Shown: in pieces, positions 46,404 through 54,963 of the stretch | How positions within the stretch are numbered: position 1 is the first letter of the stretch | Layout of the letters: every line of letters begins with the position of its first letter | DNA from: an uncultured Lachnospiraceae bacterium | GTDB lineage: Bacteria; Bacillota; Clostridia; Lachnospirales; Lachnospiraceae | Direction: 5' to 3' | NCBI GenBank assembly: GCA_947652735.1 | Contig: CANTEG010000014.1 | Coordinates: forward strand, 1-64,000 | DNA length: 64,000 nucleotides | Made by a program: the position numbers and the translations under genes | The notes under the pieces: model-generated | What the model saw: only the letters and a program-made list of their open reading frames with translations | The model's database searches: none | What the model was told of the DNA's origin: nothing

Positions 46404-47480
46404 ATGGCAGGAATAGATTTTAATACTTTTTTAGGAAGCAATAACAATACTACATCAACAATGAATTTTGGAATTGATTTGGGAGATTATGCAGCAATTC
46501 AAAATGGCACATATTATAAGCTTGCCAAGGCAAATTATGCAAAGCAGGCTTCTGATGAAAAAAGTGAGAAGGCGGTTGATTCAAAGGTTTCCCTGTCTTC
46601 CATGAAGTCAAGTGGTGATGAACTTAAGGCAGCAGCAGAAAAGCTTTCTAACAGAAGCTTGTGGCAGAAGAAGACGATAAAGTCAAAGGATGAGGCTACA
46701 GGCGAGATTATTGAGAAAGAGGATTATGACAGGGCTGCAATCAACAGTGCAATTCAGGACTATGTTAAAGCTTATAACGACATGATTGAAAATGCAGGAA
46801 ACGCAGAGACAAAATCAGTGTTAAGAACTGCAACAACAATGATAGGTGACACTGCATCTGTATCAAAGCTGCTTGATAGGATAGGAATTAAAATTGGTTC
46901 AGATAATAAGCTTAGCATAGATGAAGATAAGCTTAAGGACGCATCGATTGGAGAACTTAAAACATTATTTGAGGGCGCTGGTTCCTATGCTGACAAGGTT
47001 GCAGGCAGGGCAAGTTCAATATCAAGAAGTGCAAAGGAAGCAACGGATAACTATACAGGTGAAGGAACATATGCAAAGAAGACATCAGGAAGCTCCTCCA
47101 CAGGCACTTCTACAAGCGGTAAGGCAACATACCAGCTTACTGCTGATATGCAGAAGGCAATATTGGATCAGGTGCAGCTTGATTTCTATATGTATGGCGG
47201 CAATAACAAGACAAATTCATCTTCACTCACAAAGAAAATCAATAAATTCCTTGAGTCTGTAGACAGTGACAAGAAGGATGATGCTAAGGCTTCTATAAAC
47301 AAATTCAGAGACGAATTATCTGACTTGGTTGTTAAGGCAATCAAGGCTGAGGACAGTAGCTTTAAGCTCGGAGACACTGTTGACGCCAGCATCCTTAGCA
47401 AAATATTTGCAAATGATGATGAGTTGCTTAGAAAGGCTGCTGCCCAAACATATGGTAATAGTTTTAACTACGCAATATAA
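46404..47480 (+). CDS. FliD-like (flagellar cap-like) protein
   Basis: A 358-residue helical protein without a signal peptide. The stretch INSAIQDYVKAYNDMIENAG, then KLLDRIGIKIGSDNKLSIDEDKLK (shown in part: GIKIGSDNKLSIDEDKLK), matches the C-terminal D0/D1 pattern of FliD, the hook-associated filament cap. Region about 200-230 continues like the FliD coiled-coil end. The N-terminal D0 helix of FliD is not evident, and no flagellar genes are near. It may be a paralogue exported with the flagellum or a non-flagellar protein. The gene has AAAGGAGG upstream and a terminator downstream. Confidence 0.65.
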   Translation: MAGIDFNTFLGSNNNTTSTMNFGIDLGDYAAIQNGTYYKLAKANYAKQASDEKSEKAVDSKVSLSSMKSSGDELKAAAEKLSNRSLWQKKTIKSKDEATGEIIEKEDYDRAAINSAIQDYVKAYNDMIENAGNAETKSVLRTATTMIGDTASVSKLLDRIGIKIGSDNKLSIDEDKLKDASIGELKTLFEGAGSYADKVAGRASSISRSAKEATDNYTGEGTYAKKTSGSSSTGTSTSGKATYQLTADMQKAILDQVQLDFYMYGGNNKTNSSSLTKKINKFLESVDSDKKDDAKASINKFRDELSDLVVKAIKAEDSSFKLGDTVDASILSKIFANDDELLRKAAAQTYGNSFNYAI

Positions 47481-47505
47481 ATAAGGTTGTATTAAGGTAT
47501 TATTT

Positions 47506-47542
47506 CTCCCTGTGGTTATTATGTGACCACAGGGAGTTTTTT
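47506..47542 (+). terminator. Terminator after the FliD-like gene
   Basis: An 11-bp perfect stem (ctccctgtggt with accacagggag) and a 9-nt loop, followed by six T residues. Confidence 0.9.
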
Positions 47543-47839
47543 GATTTATAGGAAATTCCTCTGAAATTACCATAGGTACACCTTTAAATTTACAGAGTGA
47601 AAGCAAGCGATTCATAACAAACTGATGGAAAAGATAATTATATAATGATATAATTTTAAATGTGTTGTTGGGAAAATGATGAGTGGGATAAAATATGCGG
47701 GAATTGGTTTATCAATGACAGACCCTGACAGATTTGACAGAGTAAAATGGAAAGGTCAGAATTTGCTTGGATATGCTTTGACGATGGTGCGCGAAAAGTT
47801 GTAAATACCTGTTTTATGTGATTTTATGGAGGATTATAG
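47543..47839 (+). other. 297-nt leader and possible tiny ORF upstream of the membrane-protein gene
   Basis: A 42-codon ATG frame (47676-47804, ending MVREKL) has no good ribosome binding site and no family match by eye. TATAAT sequences near 47640 could be a promoter, but no convincing -35 was found. Otherwise I see nothing in this stretch. Confidence 0.3.
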
Positions 47840-48859
47840 ATGGAATATCTGGGACTTGAATCTGAAGTGTTATGTATGTTATTTCCAGGCAACCGGACGG
47901 GACATTGGGGAGCTGTGTGCGGTTTGGGAATTATTATAGGTTTATATCTTGCAAGCTTTATTGGTGCACTGCTTGGACTATTTGTGACAATGATAAATGG
48001 ATTTAAATTCAAATATTTCAGAACGCTGTTTTTTGATATTTCTGACGTGAATGGGAAAATAAAATTTACAATAAGAAAATTCACCCCTATATCTGAGTAT
48101 CAAACGATAAAGCCCGGTCTTACGGATAAAGAAGATATAATAGTTTCCGTTATGGGAATTGCCATTATGTGGGCGGTGTCCATATTGATATTTGTTCTGG
48201 CATTTTTCAATGGACAGGGACAGACTGATTTATATGCAGATATTATGTATAACTTATTTCAAGGGATTGCGTGTGCAATCATATTTCACAGTTTGTTTGT
48301 AACTGTTTCTACAATATACTTTTATGTAAATGCAAAGAAAAGCCTAAGAGGATGGATAAAACAAGTTGTCAAGGCATGGATAAACGGAAAACGGCTTGAG
48401 GATATGGAACTTCCGCCCCATGAACAGCTTAGCCTGAAAACCACAAGATATGATTTATTACTCTATGAAAACCTCAGGTTCATGCAGAAGCTTTCTCTTG
48501 GACTTTATAACGAGCTTTTGCCTATCGTTGAGTTTCTTGAGGATAATTTGATGCAAGGGTATATGAGGTCAGAGGGTTCGGTATATGGTGCTATTATATT
48601 CTATTACTCTTACATAAACCGTAATGAAAAAAAGGCAGCTTATTATTTTGGCAAGGCAGAGGATGACCTGAGGCATGATATGGAAAGTGATGGGAGAAGG
48701 GTTATGGCGTATTATGAGTATTATATTTTAGGACAAAAGGAACAGGCTGTAAAGACAGCTATGGATGGGCTTAAGGTGATTGACAAATTCTCCATATGTG
48801 ATGAGGAAAGAAAAATGGAGAGAAAACTGTTGGAGTACATCCTTTATGAGGCAGAGTAA
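47840..48859 (+). CDS. Uncharacterised membrane protein with soluble C-terminal half
   Basis: A 339-residue protein. The first half carries about four hydrophobic segments (for example GLGIIIGLYLASFIGALLG and VSVMGIAIMWAVSILIFVLA) separated by a charged loop. The second half (from about residue 165) is soluble and helical, with a TPR-like look (NRNEKKAAYYFGKAEDDL). GGAGG precedes the ATG. No named family was recognised; an M50-type metalloprotease was considered, but no HExxH is present. Confidence 0.6.
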   Translation: MEYLGLESEVLCMLFPGNRTGHWGAVCGLGIIIGLYLASFIGALLGLFVTMINGFKFKYFRTLFFDISDVNGKIKFTIRKFTPISEYQTIKPGLTDKEDIIVSVMGIAIMWAVSILIFVLAFFNGQGQTDLYADIMYNLFQGIACAIIFHSLFVTVSTIYFYVNAKKSLRGWIKQVVKAWINGKRLEDMELPPHEQLSLKTTRYDLLLYENLRFMQKLSLGLYNELLPIVEFLEDNLMQGYMRSEGSVYGAIIFYYSYINRNEKKAAYYFGKAEDDLRHDMESDGRRVMAYYEYYILGQKEQAVKTAMDGLKVIDKFSICDEERKMERKLLEYILYEAE

Positions 48860-48989
48860 TTGTGCAAGCAGAAGTCTAAAAATAGTTAAGGGGAATATCA
48901 TGCAGCCCAAGAACAGCTTTAATGTTTAACTCATCTATTTTTTGGGCATATTATAAATGTGATTTACGTAAAATATACACACTTATAAT

Positions 48990-49508
48990 ATGGGGGCGGG
49001 GACAATCAAACGGTTTATAGTATATGATGCTGACAACTTTGATGAGGAATTTAAGGATGTAATTTCCGAGGGGGATTTTGTGCTTCCTGCAAGAAAGGTC
49101 AAGGAATATTGCGTCGGCTGTTTTGGATGCTGGATTAAAAATCCCGGGAAATGTATCAAGGATGACGGGTTTGAAAATATTTCATCTTATATTGGTGCCT
49201 GTCAGGAAATGATTATAATCAGTCCGCTGACGTTCGGCGGTTATTCTCCATGTATTAAAAATGTAATAGACAGAAGTACAGGCTTTCACCTGCCTTTTTT
49301 CAGGTTAATAAAAGGGGAAATGTTCCACAAAAAGAGGTATGATGAGAGCTTTAAGCTCAGCGTGTTTTTTTATGGTGGTAAAGTAATCTATCAGGAAAAT
49401 GCATTGAGACTTGTCAATGCAAATATAAGAAATCTGGGTGTTACGGATTACAGAATTAAATTTTATAAGGAAAGCCCTGAAATAAAGGAGGAATTATCAT
49501 TAATATAA
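48990..49508 (+). CDS. Flavodoxin/FMN-reductase-like protein with CxxC motif
   Basis: The 172-residue product resembles the NADPH-dependent FMN reductase family. It contains YCVGCFGCWIKNPGKCIKDD, a cysteine-rich loop seen in flavoproteins of this type, and ISPLTFGGYSPCIKNVIDR in the FMN-binding region. The N-terminal phosphate-binding strand is unusual (IVYDADNFDEEF). The start is doubtful: the ATG used here lacks a ribosome binding site, and an ATC at 49005 follows GGGGCGGGG closely. It overlaps the next gene by 10 nt, so both are probably co-translated and may form a heterodimer. Confidence 0.65.
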   Translation: MGAGTIKRFIVYDADNFDEEFKDVISEGDFVLPARKVKEYCVGCFGCWIKNPGKCIKDDGFENISSYIGACQEMIIISPLTFGGYSPCIKNVIDRSTGFHLPFFRLIKGEMFHKKRYDESFKLSVFFYGGKVIYQENALRLVNANIRNLGVTDYRIKFYKESPEIKEELSLI

Positions 49509-50119
49509 CAATGCTTTGCGGCAGTCCGAGAATGAAAAGGAGTAATTCGAAAGTACTGCTTGATTATCTGGAATATGAGATTGGCTGTGGGGAAACGATA
49601 AAGCGGTATGATATGGAATCCTTTCAGTCTGAAAATTTAAGAAATTGTGATGTATTTGTAATTGCCTGTCCCCTTTATATGGATGGCATTCCTGCAAAGC
49701 TAATGTCAATTATGGAGGATATTTTAAACAGGGGTATTGATGTGTCCAAGCGGGATTGCAGGGTTTACCTTATTATAAACAGTGGGTATTACAATCCTGA
49801 GGTATGTAAAACTGCAATAGCACTGTTTCGTACATGGTGCAATGAATGTGGGTTTATCTTAAGTACGACGGTTGCAGTAGGTGCAGGCTCCCTTGTTAAA
49901 TTTTTAAAGCTGTCCCGTGGTATGCTTTCGCAGACAGGGCATGCCATTACACTTCTTGCAAATGATGTAAGGGAATCCAATTGTTCTGGCGTTATGTTAA
50001 CGAAACCGCATATTCCACAAAGACTATATATTTTTCTCGCCCATATGGGATGGCTTCATATGGCAAGGTCAAATAAACTGAATAGGAAATCACTTAAAAT
50101 CAAGTATACCGATATATAA
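49499..50119 (+). CDS. NADPH-dependent FMN-reductase-like protein, probable ATT start
   Basis: A 206-residue flavodoxin-fold protein. The N-terminal strand and phosphate loop read NITMLCGSPRMKRSNSK, a classical FMN-reductase start, and CPLYMDGIPAKLMSIMED forms the second flavin region. The first ATG (49511) would cut the beginning of the beta strand. The ATT at 49499 lies 7 nt after AAAGGAGG and restores it, so I infer a rare ATT start that overlaps the previous gene. The two genes resemble two halves of a split reductase. Confidence 0.7.
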   Translation: MNITMLCGSPRMKRSNSKVLLDYLEYEIGCGETIKRYDMESFQSENLRNCDVFVIACPLYMDGIPAKLMSIMEDILNRGIDVSKRDCRVYLIINSGYYNPEVCKTAIALFRTWCNECGFILSTTVAVGAGSLVKFLKLSRGMLSQTGHAITLLANDVRESNCSGVMLTKPHIPQRLYIFLAHMGWLHMARSNKLNRKSLKIKYTDI

Positions 50120-50138
50120 GCAAAACTTTCCTTTTTAC

Positions 50139-50167
50139 TTGTGACATCAGAAAAAATATGGTAGAAT
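50139..50167 (+). promoter_or_regulatory. Promoter for the EAL-pyr cluster
   Basis: TTGTGA and TAGAAT are separated by 17 bp, with TG(G) immediately before the -10 (extended -10). It is 49 nt upstream of the EAL gene, the first of a tight gene run through pyrF. Confidence 0.7.
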
Positions 50168-50215
50168 TAAAAGTAATTTTAATGAACGGTTAATAAGAAG
50201 GGAAGGGGGGTAAGT

Positions 50216-51880
50216 ATGTCGTTTTCTGATGATTTTATGAGCGTTATTCTATCCATGGAAAATGTTATGATGATTTTTTTTGATGAAGAAAACGGATGTC
50301 AGCTTATATGTAATAAAACGAAGCTGGACATTGATGCTGCTTCATCAGAATCATGGGTGGATTTGTTTGATAATATTGTTTTTGATGAGGATAAGGAAAG
50401 CTTTTTGGTATTTACCAATAAGGTACTAAATGGTATGCGTGGGAGCACAGATTTTGCGGCAGTAAGCGATGACAGGGTTGGGGTTTCGGTGAGACTTAAG
50501 AAAAACAATTCCGTATACTCTTACCACAATATCGTATGTTATATATCCAAGGACGGTGACGGATATATTACAAGGATGACAATCGTTGCGTCAGAAATGA
50601 CTGCTGAGGAGCTTTATCGGTTGCAGCTTGCACAAAATGTTACCAATGACAGAACACCAACGATGTTTATTCGTGTGGCAAACGAGATAGTCAAACAGCA
50701 CCCGGAAAGGAAGTATGCACTTATCCAGTTTGATGTGGCAAAATTTAAGGCAATCAACGAGTTGTATGGAGAGCCTTTTGGAGACGAAATATTAAACTTC
50801 TTTATAGAGTCCATGAATGTCCTTTGTACAAGTGAACAGATTTTTGTAAGACTTACGGCTGATGTATTTATGGTTATGCTTACATATGAAACAGATAAGG
50901 ACTTGTTGGATTTTGTTGAGCTTGTACGTGCAAATCTCCTTGGCTACAAAAATATTGAGTACAGGCTTGTATTCGGAATTGCATACATAAAGGATATAAA
51001 CGCAAAAATTCGAAAATACGGTGACAGAGCCGCCCTCGCAAGACAGAGCATAAAGTCAAATGCGGTTGAGTATGTTGCGTTTTATGATGAGAGCATGAAG
51101 AATAACGTGCTTTCAAGTAAATACGTTGAGGATCACATGAGTAAAGCACTTGAAAACCATGAGTTTGTCATGTATCTTCAGCCTAAGTTTGACATGGATA
51201 CCGAAAGCATAGTCGGTGCGGAGGCACTTGTACGGTGGGTTCAGCCTGAGCGGGGTGTGATATCTCCGTCAGAATTTATTCCTGTGTTTGAAAAAAATGG
51301 TTTTGTTACAAAGCTTGACGCGTATATATGGGAAGAAGCCTGTAAAACAATACGCACATGGATTGATAAAAAAATCAAGCCGATTCCTATTTCGGTAAAT
51401 ATGTCCAGGGCACATTTAAAAAATGAAAAATATTTGAATGTGCTGGATAATCTTGTTGAAAAATATGATATTCCAAAAGAACTTCTTGAGATAGAAATGA
51501 CGGAGACAATAGAGGGAGATGAGGTTGCAAAAGGCATTGCAAGCCTTAAGGAGCATGGTTTCACCCTTTTGATGGATGACTTTGGTTCGGGATATTCCTC
51601 ACTGAATACCCTGAAAGATACCCAGTTTGATATCATTAAAATAGACAGGGAGTTTTTGCAGAATTTTGTAGGTTCGGACAGGGGCAAAATAATCGTTGAG
51701 CATACGATTCAGATGACCAAATCAATCGGGCTTGATGTTGTGGCTGAGGGTGTTGAAAGTATTGAACAGGCTAAGTTCCTGATTGGGAGCGGTTGTAAGG
51801 TTGCACAGGGATTTTATTATGCAAAACCTATGCCTGTAACGGATTTTAACAATATGCTTGATGAAAACAGGAAGAAGTAA
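50216..51880 (+). CDS. Degenerate-GGDEF plus EAL-domain protein, c-di-GMP phosphodiesterase-like
   Basis: A 554-residue protein with a PAS-like N-terminal segment (about 1-130), a GGDEF-like domain and an EAL domain. In the GGDEF domain the signature is replaced by TADVF, so cyclase activity is very unlikely; it may act as a sensor. The EAL domain keeps the metal and catalytic residues: GAEALVRW, SVNMSRAHL, EIEMTET, LLMDDFGSGYSS, KIDREF, VAEGVE and QGFYYAKP. I infer hydrolysis of c-di-GMP. No membrane segment is present. It is the first gene before the chorismate-mutase-like and pyr genes. Confidence 0.88.
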   Translation: MSFSDDFMSVILSMENVMMIFFDEENGCQLICNKTKLDIDAASSESWVDLFDNIVFDEDKESFLVFTNKVLNGMRGSTDFAAVSDDRVGVSVRLKKNNSVYSYHNIVCYISKDGDGYITRMTIVASEMTAEELYRLQLAQNVTNDRTPTMFIRVANEIVKQHPERKYALIQFDVAKFKAINELYGEPFGDEILNFFIESMNVLCTSEQIFVRLTADVFMVMLTYETDKDLLDFVELVRANLLGYKNIEYRLVFGIAYIKDINAKIRKYGDRAALARQSIKSNAVEYVAFYDESMKNNVLSSKYVEDHMSKALENHEFVMYLQPKFDMDTESIVGAEALVRWVQPERGVISPSEFIPVFEKNGFVTKLDAYIWEEACKTIRTWIDKKIKPIPISVNMSRAHLKNEKYLNVLDNLVEKYDIPKELLEIEMTETIEGDEVAKGIASLKEHGFTLLMDDFGSGYSSLNTLKDTQFDIIKIDREFLQNFVGSDRGKIIVEHTIQMTKSIGLDVVAEGVESIEQAKFLIGSGCKVAQGFYYAKPMPVTDFNNMLDENRKK

Positions 51881-51892
51881 CGGGAGATTTTT

Positions 51893-52435
51893 ATGGACTT
51901 GGACAAGGTACGGAGTGACATAAACAAAATAGACGAGAGCATGAAACAATTGTTTCTAAACCGTCTTGACTGTTCTGCAAGAGTTGCGGAGATTAAGCTT
52001 GAAAACAATGATACGGTTTACAAGCCCGTCCGTGAGAAGGAAATTTGTGAAAAATTTGCAGATGACAGGGATTATCTGACATTTATAAAAAAAATAGTAC
52101 AGATAAGCAGAAAATTCCAGTATGGGATATTTTATGATAATGGGGCAATTTCAGATGGCTTTTATGCCAGCCTTGATGAACAAGGCAAACAGGCACTTGA
52201 GTCAGGTGGTATCCTGTCCCTTAGACTGGCGGCTGACAGCGGAGCCAAACAGGGATTAAATGCACATGATATTTTATCGGTAGTAGCAGATTCTTCCCTG
52301 AAAATAAAAGAGCTAAATGCTTCAGAGAATATGGTTTGCGTAAGCCTTTTTGTGGAGGCAGACAAGGAGTCGCGCCGCGAGGCACTCATACTTGCTTACA
52401 TGCTTTATGCTGAGACAATGGAGGGTATATGTTAA
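51893..52435 (+). CDS. AroQ-type chorismate-mutase-like protein with extra C-terminal domain
   Basis: The first 55-60 residues match the AroQ family: VRSDINKIDESMKQLFLNR, then YKPVREKEICEKF. The Arg, Lys and acidic residues of the active site are in the expected positions. The remaining 110 residues (about 70-180, LSVVADSSLKIKELNA) have no clear family and contain no prephenate dehydratase or dehydrogenase signatures. The gene ends in the first codons of pyrC (7-nt overlap), which argues for coupling to pyrimidine synthesis rather than aromatic synthesis. Function not proven. Confidence 0.7.
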   Translation: MDLDKVRSDINKIDESMKQLFLNRLDCSARVAEIKLENNDTVYKPVREKEICEKFADDRDYLTFIKKIVQISRKFQYGIFYDNGAISDGFYASLDEQGKQALESGGILSLRLAADSGAKQGLNAHDILSVVADSSLKIKELNASENMVCVSLFVEADKESRREALILAYMLYAETMEGIC

Positions 52436-53727
52436 TAATAAATGGACATGTTGTTGACCCTGAAACAGGATTAAATGAACCTGCTGACATATTGGTGGAA
52501 GACAATAAAATTAAAAAAATATATGTAAAAAGCAAAAATGAAAATGCGGATGCAGTACAGTCCGGGCAGGAAGTGATAGATGCTGCGGGCTGTTATGTTA
52601 TGCCCGGATTTATAGATTTGCATGTACATTTCAGGGATCCGGGGCTTACCTACAAGGAGGATATTGCAACCGGAGCAGCCGCTGCGGCAAGAGGAGGCAT
52701 CACAACCGTTTGTGCAATGCCAAACACCAAGCCGGTTGTAGATTCGACAGACACATTGCAGTATGTGATTGATAAGGCTGATAAAGTGTCACCTGTTCAT
52801 GTGAAGCAGCTCTCCTCTATAACAAAGGGTATGGAGGGTACATCGCTTGTTGATATGCAGGCAATGCTTGATGCTGGGGCAGTCGCATTTTCCGAGGACG
52901 GAAAGAGCGTTATGGATATCAGGCTTTACAGGGAAGCCATGAAAAATGCGGCAAAGCTTGGAACGGTTATCATGGCACATTGTGAGGATAAGGACTTAGT
53001 CGGAAATGGCGTCTTAAACGAGGGCGTGGCATCGGAAAAATATCATGTTGACGGCATATCAAACAGTGTTGAGGATGTGATTACCGCAAGGGATATTCTG
53101 CTTGCCGCGGAGACAGGAGCAAAGCTTCACATCTGCCACTGTTCCACAAAGGGAACCGTGGAGCTTATGCGCATGGCAAAAAGACTTGGCGCGAATGTGA
53201 CGGCTGAGGTATGCCCGCATCATTTTACGTTGACTGATGCTGACATTAAGACTGCGGACAGCAACTACAAAATGAATCCGCCGCTTCGGACAAAAGAGGA
53301 TGTGCAAAGCTTGATTGAGGGACTTGTTGACGGTACAATGGATTGTATTTCAACCGACCATGCACCTCACTCTGACGAGGAAAAGAAAGGGTATTTTGAT
53401 AAAGCTCCGTTTGGAATCGTGGGGCTTGAGACATCGGCTGCACTTACATATACGAAGCTGGTCGACACAGGGCTTATGAATATTATGGATATGGCGAAGA
53501 AAATGAGTCATAACCCAGCAAAAGTGATAGGAATTGATGGTGATTACGGAAAGCTTACGGAGGGGGCAGTGGCAGATATCGTTGTGTTTAACCCTGACGC
53601 AGAGTGGACCGTTGATGTAAATGATTTTGCCTCCAAGGGGCATAATACACCTTTTAACGGAATGCTGTTAAAGGGGAAGGTAATGGCAACGATATGTGAG
53701 GGAAAGCAGATATATAAGGCAAATTAA
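52429..53727 (+). CDS. pyrC: Dihydroorotase
   Basis: Converts carbamoyl aspartate to dihydroorotate in pyrimidine synthesis. The 432-residue protein is of the amidohydrolase type I class: zinc ligands in FIDLHVHFRDPG, then AMAHCED-like (MAHCEDKDL), HICHCSTKGT and STDHAPHS. Length typical. It starts within the chorismate-mutase-like gene stop. pyrF follows 57 nt later. Confidence 0.96.
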   Translation: MLIINGHVVDPETGLNEPADILVEDNKIKKIYVKSKNENADAVQSGQEVIDAAGCYVMPGFIDLHVHFRDPGLTYKEDIATGAAAAARGGITTVCAMPNTKPVVDSTDTLQYVIDKADKVSPVHVKQLSSITKGMEGTSLVDMQAMLDAGAVAFSEDGKSVMDIRLYREAMKNAAKLGTVIMAHCEDKDLVGNGVLNEGVASEKYHVDGISNSVEDVITARDILLAAETGAKLHICHCSTKGTVELMRMAKRLGANVTAEVCPHHFTLTDADIKTADSNYKMNPPLRTKEDVQSLIEGLVDGTMDCISTDHAPHSDEEKKGYFDKAPFGIVGLETSAALTYTKLVDTGLMNIMDMAKKMSHNPAKVIGIDGDYGKLTEGAVADIVVFNPDAEWTVDVNDFASKGHNTPFNGMLLKGKVMATICEGKQIYKAN

Positions 53728-53784
53728 GTATTGTGGTAAAGCAGCCAAGTAATGAAGCGATATTGAAAGATAAGGAGATATACT

Positions 53785-54711
53785 ATGATTAACAAGCTGA
53801 TTAAAAATATTGAGGAAAAGGATGCACCTATCGTTGTAGGGCTTGACCCAATGATGGATTATATTCCTGAACATATAAAGAAAGAAGCATTTGATGAATA
53901 TGGCGAGACCTTAGAGGGTGCGGCAAGTGCAATATGGGTATACAACAAGGGAATCATTGATGCAACCCACGACCTTATTCCCGCAGTTAAGCCGCAGATT
54001 GCAATGTATGAGCAGTTTGGTATCGAGGGTCTTAAGGCATACAAGAAGACATGTGACTATGCAAAAAGTAAAAATCTTGTTGTTATAGGAGATATAAAAA
54101 GAGGAGATATCGGTTCAACGTCAGCCGCATATGCAGTTGGTCATTTGGGCAAGGTTACGGTTGGAGAAAAAACGTACGCTCCGTTCGATGAGGATTTTGT
54201 TACCGTAAATCCGTATTTGGGAACGGATGGTGTAAAGCCATTTGTGGATGTTTGTAAGGAGTGTGGTAAAGGTATTTTCGTGCTCGTAAAAACCTCTAAC
54301 CCATCGTCAGGAGAGTTTCAGGACAGGCTTGTTGATGGCAGACCGCTTTATGAGCTTGTGGCAGAGAAGGTTGTGGAATGGGGCGAAGTCTGCATGGGTG
54401 ACACGTACAGCAATGTAGGCTGTGTCATAGGTGCAACTTACCCTGAAATGGGCAAGACTTTAAGAAAGCTTATGCCAAATACATATATTCTTGTGCCGGG
54501 TTACGGGGCACAGGGCGGTAAGGCATCTGATTTGGTTCATTATTTTAATGCAGACGGACTTGGTGCAATTGTCAATTCATCAAGAGGAATCATAGCTGCC
54601 TATAAGCAGGAGAAATATACATCATTCGGTGATAAGGCATACGCTGATGCAAGTCGTCAGGCTGTTGTGGATATGCTTGCGGATATAAACGGAGCACGTG
54701 CGGCAAGGTAA
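53785..54711 (+). CDS. pyrF: Orotidine-5'-phosphate decarboxylase, type 2
   Basis: Last step in UMP synthesis. The 308-residue length and the core GDIKRGDIGSTSAAYA mark the longer type 2 subfamily, and VPGYGAQGGK is the phosphate-binding region. AAGGAGA precedes the ATG. A MITE-like element lies directly downstream before pyrK. Confidence 0.96.
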   Translation: MINKLIKNIEEKDAPIVVGLDPMMDYIPEHIKKEAFDEYGETLEGAASAIWVYNKGIIDATHDLIPAVKPQIAMYEQFGIEGLKAYKKTCDYAKSKNLVVIGDIKRGDIGSTSAAYAVGHLGKVTVGEKTYAPFDEDFVTVNPYLGTDGVKPFVDVCKECGKGIFVLVKTSNPSSGEFQDRLVDGRPLYELVAEKVVEWGEVCMGDTYSNVGCVIGATYPEMGKTLRKLMPNTYILVPGYGAQGGKASDLVHYFNADGLGAIVNSSRGIIAAYKQEKYTSFGDKAYADASRQAVVDMLADINGARAAR

Positions 54712-54731
54712 AGGGCAGAAGTAACAATAAT

Positions 54732-54938
54732 AGGCAATTGAGAAACGCCATATTATCGAAAAGTAGTTGTACAATATACACAATATCGCAAGCAAGGTGC
54801 TTTGGAGCCGCCGGTGCTTAGCAAGGTATTTTCGAGCTTAGCACCGTTGCGAGCGACAAGCAGCGAAAGCGTGCCTTGTGGTGATATTGTGTATATTGTA
54901 CAACGGACGTTCGGAAAAACAACGTTTCGCAATTGTCT
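54732..54938. mobile_element. MITE-like element with 56-bp terminal inverted repeats
   Basis: The ends (54732-54787 and 54883-54938) are inverted repeats matching at 43 of 56 positions, with a perfect 22-bp inner block (54766-54787 with 54883-54904). The element is flanked by the 12-bp direct repeat agtaacaataat at 54720-54731 and 54939-54950, as expected of a target duplication. Inside, cggtgcttagc and gcttagcaccg (54812-54822 and 54836-54846) make another stem. There is no coding capacity, so mobility would need an unlinked transposase. A related, internally deleted copy is at 20924-21020. Confidence 0.8.
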
Positions 54939-54963
54939 AGTAACAATAATTACAGGAGGAAAT

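Noticed and set aside
50640-51110. An active diguanylate cyclase domain
   Set aside because: The GGDEF motif is replaced by TADVF, so catalytic activity is not supported.
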